DNA of 64,000 bases from Candidatus Epilinea brevis. Lineage in GTDB: Bacteria; Chloroflexota; Anaerolineae; Epilineales; Epilineaceae. Positions within the stretch are counted from its first letter, which is position 1. Each line of letters begins with the position of its first letter. A program made the position numbers and the translations under genes. A model generated the notes under the pieces. It saw only the letters and a list, made by a program, of their open reading frames with translations, was not told where the DNA came from and did not search any database. This document shows, in pieces, positions 44,292 to 52,298 of this stretch. The DNA lies in the NCBI GenBank assembly GCA_016710785.1, contig JADJUE010000001.1, forward strand, positions 696,113 to 760,112, read 5' to 3'.

Positions 44292-46037
44292 ATGGACCGC
44301 ATCGACCCGACCCTCTCCAACGCGGACGCTACAGCCGCCGCGGACGCCCCGAAGCCGCGCATCCAGGTGCGCCGGCAGGCGGTGGTGGTCATCCACGGCA
44401 TCGGCGAGCAGCGGCCGATGGGCACCTTGCGCAACCTGGCGGCCACCCTGGTGGGCGAGCGGCAGATGAGCCGGCCGGACCGGGCGGGCGGGCTGTGGGA
44501 GATCCGGCGGCTGCGGGCGGTCGTGCCGCCGCTGCGGGATGACGACGGCGACGTGGTGGAGACGGACTTCTACGAACTGTACTGGGCGCATCTGGTGCGG
44601 AACACGCATTGGCAGTCGGTGCTGTACTGGGTATGGCATCTCTGCCGGCAGAAGGTCCGGCCGGACCATGCCCAGAGGGCCAGACTGCGGAAGCTGCGAT
44701 GGGTCATGGTCGGGCTGGCCGTGGCGATCCTCGTGGTCCTCCTGGTCACGCCGGACATCACGGCCTACGTGAACGGCGTCCTCACGCACCTCAAGACGGA
44801 CTCCGGCGGCTTGTCCACACTGTGGCGCCTGGCCCTGCGGGCCCTCACCTGGAGCCTGGCCGCCGGCGCGCCGCTGTTGCTGGCCTGGTGGGTCGCGCGC
44901 TCCTTCCTGGTGGACATCGTGGGTGATGCGGCGCGTTACCTGTCGCCGGAGCCGGACAACGTAGAAGCGCGGCAGAAGGTGATCGCCAGCGGCATGAAGC
45001 TGCTGAAGGAACTGCATCGCCAGGAGAACGTGAAGCGGGTCGTGCTGGTGGGGCACAGCCTGGGGAGCATCATCGGCTACGACCTGTTGACCACCTTCTT
45101 CGCCGATCAATGCCAGGGCGTGGTGGTGGACAAGCGGGAGCTGAACAAGCTGTTGGACCGGGCCCAGGATCTCATCGCGGCGGATCCGCGCCGGGTGGAG
45201 GACGGGGTGCCGCGCGAGCCGGCCGAAGCGGACGACACCTGGCAGACGGAACCCTACCTGACGGCTTTCGCGGCCTTTCAAGCGGCGCAGGATCGCTGCT
45301 TCAAGGCCTTCCGCAGCGATGCGCTGCGACGCGAGGTGCCGGACGGCGACCGCTGGCTGATCTCAGACTTCATTACCTGCGGCAGCCCGCTGGCCTACGC
45401 GGACTTCCTGCGCCGGCGGCTGCGCGCGGATCACGAGCGGGCCCTGGCCCGCGGCGACGCGGCCAGCTGCCCGCCGGAGCCGCTCTTGGACCGCGACCCG
45501 CGAACGCCTGTCGACCAGGAGCCGGGCTATACCTTCAAGCACCATGGCGACGGAATGTTCCGCCTGCATCAAGCCGCGCTGTTCGCCCTGTGCCGCTGGA
45601 CGAACCTGTACTACCCGGGGGACATCGCGAGCGGTCCCCTGCGCGATCTGTTCGGGATCGGCATCGAGGACCTGCGGCTGGTACCGCGGGAGGCCGTGGA
45701 CGGCAAGGGCAACTGGAGCCGGCGCATAGGCGCCCATGTGCGCTACTGGGAGACGGACAAGCGCGACGCCCCGCTGGCGGCATCGCGGGAGGCCCTGGGG
45801 CGGATCATCTTCGGCGCCGACTGGGTGCCGCCGCCGGTGGCCGAGACGGCCCGGCCGGTGAACCTGCGCTACGGACGCTACGCAGACGCCCCGCGGGATC
45901 CGTGGACGGCTGTGGGGCCGCGGGTGGCGGATGCTGGGGTGGACGGGTGGACGGCGGCGTGGGCGGCGGGGCAGGCGGGGTGGGCGCGGTGGTCGAGGCG
46001 TCAACCGTCGTCGACGGCGGCGGGTAGGCAGCTCTGA
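44292..46037 (+). CDS. Membrane-associated alpha/beta-hydrolase-like protein
   Basis: The 581-residue protein has an N-terminal strand and oxyanion-type loop QAVVVIHGIGEQRPMGTL at about residues 32-50. Two membrane segments follow (about 137-158 and 180-205). The nucleophile elbow VLVGHSLGSIIGYD is at about residues 252-265, with Ser in G-H-S-L-G. The large C-terminal part includes YFLITCGSPLAYAD-like sequence (DFITCGSPLAYADF), as in lipase-type proteins. The reaction is unknown; lipase or esterase activity is the natural guess. GGAG lies nine bases before the ATG. Confidence 0.78.
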   Translation: MDRIDPTLSNADATAAADAPKPRIQVRRQAVVVIHGIGEQRPMGTLRNLAATLVGERQMSRPDRAGGLWEIRRLRAVVPPLRDDDGDVVETDFYELYWAHLVRNTHWQSVLYWVWHLCRQKVRPDHAQRARLRKLRWVMVGLAVAILVVLLVTPDITAYVNGVLTHLKTDSGGLSTLWRLALRALTWSLAAGAPLLLAWWVARSFLVDIVGDAARYLSPEPDNVEARQKVIASGMKLLKELHRQENVKRVVLVGHSLGSIIGYDLLTTFFADQCQGVVVDKRELNKLLDRAQDLIAADPRRVEDGVPREPAEADDTWQTEPYLTAFAAFQAAQDRCFKAFRSDALRREVPDGDRWLISDFITCGSPLAYADFLRRRLRADHERALARGDAASCPPEPLLDRDPRTPVDQEPGYTFKHHGDGMFRLHQAALFALCRWTNLYYPGDIASGPLRDLFGIGIEDLRLVPREAVDGKGNWSRRIGAHVRYWETDKRDAPLAASREALGRIIFGADWVPPPVAETARPVNLRYGRYADAPRDPWTAVGPRVADAGVDGWTAAWAAGQAGWARWSRRQPSSTAAGRQL

Positions 46038-46056
46038 CGGGAGGCGGGGGGTTGAC

Positions 46057-46635
46057 TCAGGACGCCGTGCGGTACACCAATCGCAGCGCGTCCACGCTCG
46101 CGGCGTCGCGGATTGCGCTGAGCACGGCCCGCAGCAAGACGACGTCTGCTATGGCTCGGATCTCGGGGAGCAAGGCCAAGCCGGCGGCACCAAACTTGAG
46201 GTCCAGGGCTACTTCGATACCGGTGAGAAGGCCGGAGCGGGATCCTTGAACCTGGCCTTCTTGTATGCCCTCAGCCCGGCCTTCGGTTCGTCCTTCGGTT
46301 CGCCCCTCGGTTCGTCCTTTGTCTCGTCCTTCAGCCAGCCATTGCTGGGCCAGGGTTTGCATGATGCTCGCTCCTTCCTGGGGCGCCGCGGCCTCCAATG
46401 CCGCGGACGCTTGCTCGCGGGTGACGGCGTCGCTCGCCCGCATCACATAGGATAGCAGGCGCAAGAGCAGGGTCTGGACGAAGGCGCGGTCGGGGTGGTG
46501 GCGCAGCAGGCTGGTGATGGCGATGAGTTGGGTGGACAGGTCGGCGCGGAAAGGGGTTGGCGCCGCATGGGTGACAGGTTTGCGCCAATGGGTGATGGGC
46601 GGCGGCCCGGCCGGTGTGACAGACACCCGGATCAA
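46057..46635 (-). pseudogene. N-terminally truncated Rpn/PD-(D/E)xK transposase-like gene
   Basis: The 192-residue product has only the C-terminal half of the Rpn (recombination-promoting nuclease) family: helices with TLLLRLLSYVMRASD, MQTLAQQWLAEG, then a run of TEGR repeats and an amphipathic tail. The N-terminal nuclease domain that should carry the catalytic residues is absent, and the frame opens only with a TTG lacking a ribosome site. It is interpreted as a remnant. Confidence 0.6.
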
Positions 46636-46710
46636 CGGCCATTGCGCTTCGCGTCGAAATGCATATCATCGCCGCATCACTGTCGATCGAAGAGAGGAAA
46701 ACGAGCGCAC

Positions 46711-48104
46711 ATGGCAACCGATCCCAACGCTGTCGAGGTAGCCGCACAGTTACGGCTGGAGCTCCAATCGAGCGCGCGCGATGCACGCCCTATGCGCAGC
46801 CACAACTTCTGGAGCGCCTTCGGGGTGGAACGTCGGACTCCCACCAGCATGCGCGCGTAGGGGCCGCGCTGCTTGCAGCGGGGCTGGCGGTTCGATCCCC
46901 CGGCGACGAATTGGGCAAGGAAGGCCGTGATGACTGGATCGTGATCAGCCGCTTTGAGCAGGAAGCACCGATCCACATCAGTCCGCCGGAACCACCGGGC
47001 AAGGTATCGCTATCCGCGGAATCAGCTCGTTACCCCGTTGAAGCCGCGCCGACTGAAAGCGGGATTGCCGAGGCAGCCGCACCGCCTTATCGGGTACGGG
47101 TGGCGCAGACGCCCACAACGACAACACCGATCACAACGCAAACCCAGGCGCCCGCCAACTCGGCGCTGGCCCAGCTGCTGGCCTTCGTCAGGCGCCATCC
47201 GGTTGTCTCGCTATTGATCCTGCTCCTGTTTCTCGCCCAGCCGATGCTCGTGATATTGCCTGGGGCGTTGGTGTGGCTCTCGCGGCTCTTCCGAATCGGC
47301 AGCCTGCAGCCGGTAACTCGCTTCGCAGGACAGCACAAGGCCGGCATGTTGATCACGAGCGGCCTCGCCGGCGCGTCGGTAATGGCCTTGGCGGCAATCA
47401 CCGGTTCGCCATCGGCGGAAGAACGGTCGGTGCCGGCTGTTGCCCCTGCCGTTGCTCCTGCAGCGACGGCCACTGTAGACAACGCTGCCGCACCATCTGC
47501 CGAAGCAGCAACCGCCACCGAGCGGGCAACGAGTACCACCGCCCCACCGACCCTGACCGCAACCGAAACGTCGATGCCGCCGACGTCCACCCCCGTGCCC
47601 CCCACGCCGCTGCCACCGACCGCTGCGCCGCCCATCGACATCAACCCCAACCAGGATCAGAACTGCGATAGCTTCCCCGACTACCAGACCATGTCGGCAT
47701 GGCGGGGCTATTGGATTGCCCGAGGGATTCGCAATCCGGGCCGACTGGACGGGGACGGTGATGGCAAGGCCTGTGAGGACGGCGAGGGAGGCCGGCCGGC
47801 CGCAGCGCCCCACCGCCGCCGGTTCACAAATGTGGCCCCGCCACCACCCGTGGACTGGGGGCGGCGGGGGCGGCAGGGCTGCTGCAAGACCTGCACCGGC
47901 CAAGTCAAACCTGTGGCGACAGCCGCATCTCGCTCAGCAAGACCTGTCACAAGGGGAGCCGGGCTGCGCCTGTTCCAGGGGGTTGATCCGCAGGCACGGT
48001 CGACGGTGCCCCCACACCTGGAAGATTCGCCGGGCCACCTCGAAAGGAACCGTTCCTCGTGCAATCGCAATCCGTCAACGGCCGACCGCTTACTTGACCG
48101 TTAG
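46711..48104 (+). pseudogene. Excalibur and Cys-rich domain membrane protein with several frame breaks
   Basis: ATG at 46711 is preceded by AGAGGAAA. The product begins MATDPNAVEVAAQL and shifts frame at the CCC near 46787, where one added C restores RDARPYAQPQLLERL. A Thr-rich stretch, a membrane segment (SLLILLLFLAQPMLVIL) and a Thr/Pro linker follow. An Excalibur-type calcium-binding domain (NCDSFPDYQTM, GDGDGKACED) comes next. The final Cys-rich domain can be read as CCKTCTGQVKPCGDS, then SKTCHKGS and GCACS only if single bases are added near 47915 and 47955. This is either a decaying gene or several sequence errors. The true stop is unclear; 48104 ends the main frame. Confidence 0.6.
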
Positions 48105-48399
48105 TGCTGCTGTGACCTACGCCGCAGGAGATTTCGCCGGAAACATCGATCTGTCAGTAGCGATCGAACCGCTCGGTGGACGGTCGGCCGTCATCGACAA
48201 CCTTCGCCTGCGTCTGCCGGGAAGCACCGTGCTGTTGGACGTGCTGGGGTCGGAGGATGTGGATGCGGGGGTGGCCCTCACCTATTACACCTCAGCGCTC
48301 ATCGGGGCCGCACGCCCGCCGGATCGGATCGAAGTCGTGTGGGCGGCGGATGGCTCGCTTCTGGGTTCTGTGTCTTGCCGGTTGGAGCCGGGGATCTGA
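48059..48399 (+). CDS. Small hypothetical protein, probably frame-disturbed at its start
   Basis: The convincing part is VSAAVTYAAGDFAGNIDLSVAIEPL through VVWAADGSLLGSVSCRLEPGI, about 95 residues in frame 1, rich in beta strands. A GTG at 48059 with AAAGGA ten bases upstream gives MQSQSVNGRPLT and then hits a stop unless one base near 48095 is removed. It may alternatively be the C-terminus of the preceding broken gene. Confidence 0.4.
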
Positions 48400-48474
48400 T
48401 CTGATGGTGCCGCTATCGCCACAACCGCCGACGTCTGGACGAATGGGTACAGTGACACGGGGTGCGAGGTGCAC

Positions 48475-49515
48475 ATGACTCGCGACAAGGCATGGTTCAC
48501 GGCAGTTGTTGTTGCCACGTTCATGACGCCGTACACAGGCCATGCCACGGAGCGTACAATCGCTGCGGCTGCTGCGGCCAGGAACGGCGAACCGATGCGC
48601 ACGCCGATGCAGATGCCGGCTCCGACGATTCCGGCGCCCGGCTGCGCGGCCATCGGACCGGTCAAGGTGTTCTGCAGCGTCGAAGTGGGTGATGCAACGA
48701 AGGAAGGTCGCCTGTTGGTCGATACCCTGGACGACCCGTGGCGGAGCGCGGCGGCTGGAGCCACCTTCGTGGTGGGCCGGATCAGGGACTCCGAGTTGCC
48801 GACGGTGGTGGCCGGTATGTTCAGCCCGGTTGTCACTGTGTCGCTGCAGAACGTGACTTCCGTTGACCGGACCAACCCGACGGGGCGAGGCACAGCACAT
48901 GAAAAGCAGGGCTACGCGGCCTTCGCTGGCTTGAACACGATGCAGGAGGGAGCGCCGAAGCCGGCCTGCCTTGCCGCGATCGGTGAGCCGGCCTGGAACG
49001 AAGACGTCGGCAGGGAGGACTCGCGCAACGCGGTGCTGTTCACCTTCGATCCGCCCATCTCGGCCTTCGGAGCCTGGTTCGGAGACCTGGAGACGCGCAG
49101 TGATGGCATGGGGACCACGGCTGTTCTTCGCTTGTTCGACAGGCAAGGACTGCGCATCGGCAAAGACACTGAGATCCCTGCAAGCACGCCAAATCCAGAA
49201 TTCTGCAACCAGAGAGACCCCGGTTGCGGAAACAAGACCACCCGCTGGATCGGCTTCGTGGCCCCTGATGCTCAACCCGTGAGCGAAATGCTGGTGGTGG
49301 TCGGGGATGACGATCCATTTGACAAGAACGATGGAAGGCTTGAGCATCTGGGCTTCATAGGCCCGACGGTGGCGTTCAAGACGGAACCGGTGGCGACCAT
49401 GGCGACTGCCGTGCCGATCGTCCGACCCAACCTCCCGATCAGGATCATCATGCCCTTTTTGCCAAGAGGCTTACGGGTAAGTCCTCGGTTGGCTCAAAAT
49501 GTATGTGCGGGATGA
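48475..49515 (+). CDS. Exported protein with C-terminal hydrophobic-Pro motif
   Basis: The 347-residue protein has an N-terminal signal (WFTAVVVATFMTPYTGHA). The body is a beta-rich domain with NAVLFTFDPPISAFGAWFGDLETRS and GTTAVLRLFDRQG, a pattern typical of PEP-CTERM-like or concanavalin-type surface domains. It ends with IRIIMPFLPRG, close to the motif in neighbouring exported proteins. Cys pairs (CAAIGPVKVFC, then CNQRDPGC) could form disulfides. The function is unknown. GTG at 48469 is an alternative start. Confidence 0.68.
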   Translation: MTRDKAWFTAVVVATFMTPYTGHATERTIAAAAAARNGEPMRTPMQMPAPTIPAPGCAAIGPVKVFCSVEVGDATKEGRLLVDTLDDPWRSAAAGATFVVGRIRDSELPTVVAGMFSPVVTVSLQNVTSVDRTNPTGRGTAHEKQGYAAFAGLNTMQEGAPKPACLAAIGEPAWNEDVGREDSRNAVLFTFDPPISAFGAWFGDLETRSDGMGTTAVLRLFDRQGLRIGKDTEIPASTPNPEFCNQRDPGCGNKTTRWIGFVAPDAQPVSEMLVVVGDDDPFDKNDGRLEHLGFIGPTVAFKTEPVATMATAVPIVRPNLPIRIIMPFLPRGLRVSPRLAQNVCAG

Positions 49516-49671
49516 CCCATGGTAGTAGGTGCCCCACATTGCGAGCGGACAGCGTCGCATGCCCGATGAGGCCTCCCGATCGGCCAACAGCCCGTCAACT
49601 GCCAGGCACATGGTTGGTTGACGGTTGACGAGCGACGGATCACTGGCCCCGATCACTTCCAAGGAGGATTC

Positions 49672-51015
49672 ATGACCCGCTATTTTACGCAGTATTGGCG
49701 CAACGATACATGGGACCGAAACTTCCACGACGGCCACCAGGGCTCGTTGCTCGACCACACTGCCGACAACGGCTTTCGCAAGCGACATGCCGTTGCGGCC
49801 GGCGACTATGTGTACATAGTCACCATTCGCAACGGCAAACTGCACTTGCTCTGCCGGGGAACCATCGATCGGGTCACCAACCAGCGTGGTGCCGCCATCG
49901 CCCTGGGCACCAGCGCGAATATGCTGTGGGAGGCCGCAGATCACATCCTCTTTCGAGCTGAAGAAGCTGCCCGTGAGGACTACAAGCGGGAGGTTCCCAA
50001 CACGGTCGTGCGCAGTCTGTCCGTCCTGCGAGTTGGGGGGCCGAAGGCGCTCAGCCTGAAGGCTGACGGTCAACTGGATCAGCAGGCTCTGCGGGGAGTC
50101 TGCGAACTGACTCCCAAATCGGCTGCACTGCTGGATCAAGTACTCGGCAACGTCACCCCACCTGTTGAACGGGTCCGCAGCATACCGGCGACCACCAAAG
50201 CAAGAGCCACTGTGAGCGGGCGCCACAAGGAACCCCGACGCATAAGCAAGTCTGCATTCGCTACAGAGCGCGAATTTGAGCGAACCTGCATCGAACCGAT
50301 GTTGGCTCGGTGGGGCGTGGAATACCGGGCGCAGCACACGCATCGATATCTTCGGGGCTCGGCGCCAGCGTCCCTGGTAATTGACTACTTGGTGTCGGAC
50401 AAGGATGGTCTCCTGACGCTCTTCGAGAACAAGCGTCGGTTGAGCAAGCTCGCCGACCGCGAGCAAGCCGTCAAGCAAGCTCGCTCCTATGCATTGGAAC
50501 TGACCCTGCCATCCTTCATCGTAGCAGCACCCGACGGGCTGTGGTTGTATCGGCTGTGGCATGGTCGGGAGATCCTCGAAAAGCACTGTGCTGTCGCCGA
50601 ACTCTCGCAGCACGACGCGGATATCCTCCGTATCCTGCGTGCCGCGAGAACAATGCACGGCGAGCCGCCTCCCCATCTAGGTTCGACCAAGCCGGACAAG
50701 GGGTCGCGCGGATCCCGGGTCAAGAGCAGAACCCTGGTCCTTGACCCGCCACCGCCGAGCTTGGAGATCCATTCACCGCAGGCCACCGCCGTGCTTGACG
50801 CCATGGTGTTGCACGCGGTGGATGTCCGCGGACCCTTGAGCGAAGCGGCGCTGCGGCAGTTGGTGCGTGATGCCTGGGGCTTGGCGCGTGCCGGCTCGCG
50901 CGTACAGCAGGCCATTGGCGCTTCGATCAACCGGCTGAGGCGGCGCAAGCAGATTCGACAAACGTCTGCGGGCGACCTGATCGGGCCTGATCGGAGCGGT
51001 CGCCAGGGATCGTGA
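49672..51015 (+). CDS. PUA/EVE-like - HsdR_N-like nuclease with winged-helix tail
   Basis: The 447-residue protein has three parts. Residues 1-95 (YFTQYWRNDTWDRN, then GDYVYIVTIRNGKLHLLCRGTIDRV) resemble a PUA/EVE-type domain that reads modified bases. Residues 200-320 form an HsdR_N/PD-(D/E)xK nuclease-like core: FERTCIEPMLARWG, then IDYLVSDKDGLLTLFENKRR, with the Asp at about 237 and E-N-K at about 251-253. The last 80 residues (AMVLHAVDVRGPLSEAALRQLV to SINRLRRRKQI) look like the DUF3320 winged helix found on defence helicases. AAGGAGG lies five bases before the ATG, a very strong ribosome site. It is convergent with mcrC, in a defence island. Confidence 0.7.
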   Translation: MTRYFTQYWRNDTWDRNFHDGHQGSLLDHTADNGFRKRHAVAAGDYVYIVTIRNGKLHLLCRGTIDRVTNQRGAAIALGTSANMLWEAADHILFRAEEAAREDYKREVPNTVVRSLSVLRVGGPKALSLKADGQLDQQALRGVCELTPKSAALLDQVLGNVTPPVERVRSIPATTKARATVSGRHKEPRRISKSAFATEREFERTCIEPMLARWGVEYRAQHTHRYLRGSAPASLVIDYLVSDKDGLLTLFENKRRLSKLADREQAVKQARSYALELTLPSFIVAAPDGLWLYRLWHGREILEKHCAVAELSQHDADILRILRAARTMHGEPPPHLGSTKPDKGSRGSRVKSRTLVLDPPPPSLEIHSPQATAVLDAMVLHAVDVRGPLSEAALRQLVRDAWGLARAGSRVQQAIGASINRLRRRKQIRQTSAGDLIGPDRSGRQGS

Positions 51016-51086
51016 CCCGTGACGTTGCCGGAACCAGCCACCGCCCTCCCATGGGTGAACTGGGTGAGCACCCGCACCTGTGAGCC

Positions 51087-52298
51087 CTATAACCAGCGCG
51101 GCATCGCCAGCGTCGCTCTTTCCACGATCCACTCCGCCAACTCCGCCATCGCCACCCCGACCCGCGCCGGCGGCCCGGAGAGGTCGATGGCTCTCGTATG
51201 CAGCAGCTTCCCCGCGTGGCGCACAGTGACAGCCCGCTCTGGCGCGCCGCCTTCGGCCAGGCAATAGATGAGCACGCCTTCGGGCAGGTCCAGGGCGGTT
51301 GTGTAAGCCAGGAGCTGGTAGTAGTCGCCGTTTTTGGCGCCGGCGTCATGGGTGATCTTGTACTTGATGTCGCCGACGTAGACGGTAGCGGTGCGGCGGA
51401 CAAAGGTCAGGTCGGGCTTCATGAACACCTGACGCTGCTCTCCAAGGAACACGGGGGGCTCAGCGCGCACGTCCAGGCGCCCTTGCAGAGCGCGACGGAG
51501 CCGCTCGGTGACGAAGCGCTCAAAGAGTCTGTTCATGTCCAGGAGGAAGGATGAGGCGGTGGTGCTCCCACGCTGGTCGACGAGCGTCAGGTTGGCGAGG
51601 ATGAGCCGAGCGAGGCGAAGGGCCGGTTCGTAATGGCTGTTCAGGCGCGTGAAGTTGATGTGGTCGATGTCCTCCGGCTGGCTGCCCACGTCGGCCACAT
51701 CCTCAAGCGCCACCAACTGCTGCATGAGCCGACGGCGATCGGCCGGCGCCACCCGCGGCACCTGCAGGGCGCGGCGCAAAGCCGTCCTCAGGTAGCGGTT
51801 CTCGGCGATGTCCGCGGTGAAGTCGTCGTAGCGGCAGGCGACAGGTGAGGCGATGCCGCTGCGCGTGAACTGCGCGGCTAGGTCCAAGCGCCCGCGGAGC
51901 GCGACCAGGGGTTCGCGCACTTCGCGGTAGGAACGGAGGAGGCCCCTGGCGAGGGTGGTTTCCACCGTTCGGGTGAAGAAGGCGATGACGGACGGGAGCA
52001 GGTCGTGAGTGGAGGCGTAGTCATAAGCCTCCTGACGCCAGTCCTTCGCCTGCAGCCCCACCTCCAGCAGCAGAAACAGGTTCTCGGGACGGATCTTGGG
52101 CCTGATCAACAGCCGCAGCCCGTCGACCTCCAAGGAGCCTACGTAGTGCTGGGCGGTGATGCGCCACCATCCCGGCTCGGGATCGGTGGCCACGGTCAGT
52201 GCACCGCTCGCGGCCTCGGCCAGGCTTCGTGCCTGGCGGTCGGTGATTCGCACGCGCTGCGACTCGTACTCGACGACGGTCGCAAGGTCGATGGTCAT
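51087..52298 (-). CDS. mcrC: McrC-like nuclease subunit of a McrBC system
   Basis: The 403-residue protein opens with an N-terminal DNA-binding part (VEYESQRVRITDRQA, then WWRITAQHYVGSLEVDGLRLLIRPKI, diagnostic of McrC). A helical middle (FFTRTVETTLARGLLRSYR, then PLVALRGRLDLAAQF) and a C-terminal PD-(D/E)xK nuclease follow: FMKPDLTFVRRTATVYVGDIKYKI, with D-x20-D-x-K. McrC cuts DNA when bound to the McrB GTPase ring. The ATG overlaps the mcrB stop as ATGA, so the pair is translationally coupled. Confidence 0.9.
   Translation of the reverse strand: MTIDLATVVEYESQRVRITDRQARSLAEAASGALTVATDPEPGWWRITAQHYVGSLEVDGLRLLIRPKIRPENLFLLLEVGLQAKDWRQEAYDYASTHDLLPSVIAFFTRTVETTLARGLLRSYREVREPLVALRGRLDLAAQFTRSGIASPVACRYDDFTADIAENRYLRTALRRALQVPRVAPADRRRLMQQLVALEDVADVGSQPEDIDHINFTRLNSHYEPALRLARLILANLTLVDQRGSTTASSFLLDMNRLFERFVTERLRRALQGRLDVRAEPPVFLGEQRQVFMKPDLTFVRRTATVYVGDIKYKITHDAGAKNGDYYQLLAYTTALDLPEGVLIYCLAEGGAPERAVTVRHAGKLLHTRAIDLSGPPARVGVAMAELAEWIVERATLAMPRWL

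Noticed and set aside
46265..46330. Direct repeats TCGGTTCG in the Rpn-type remnant as a mobile-element end
   Set aside because: They simply encode the TEGR repeats normal for this protein family's C-terminal region.
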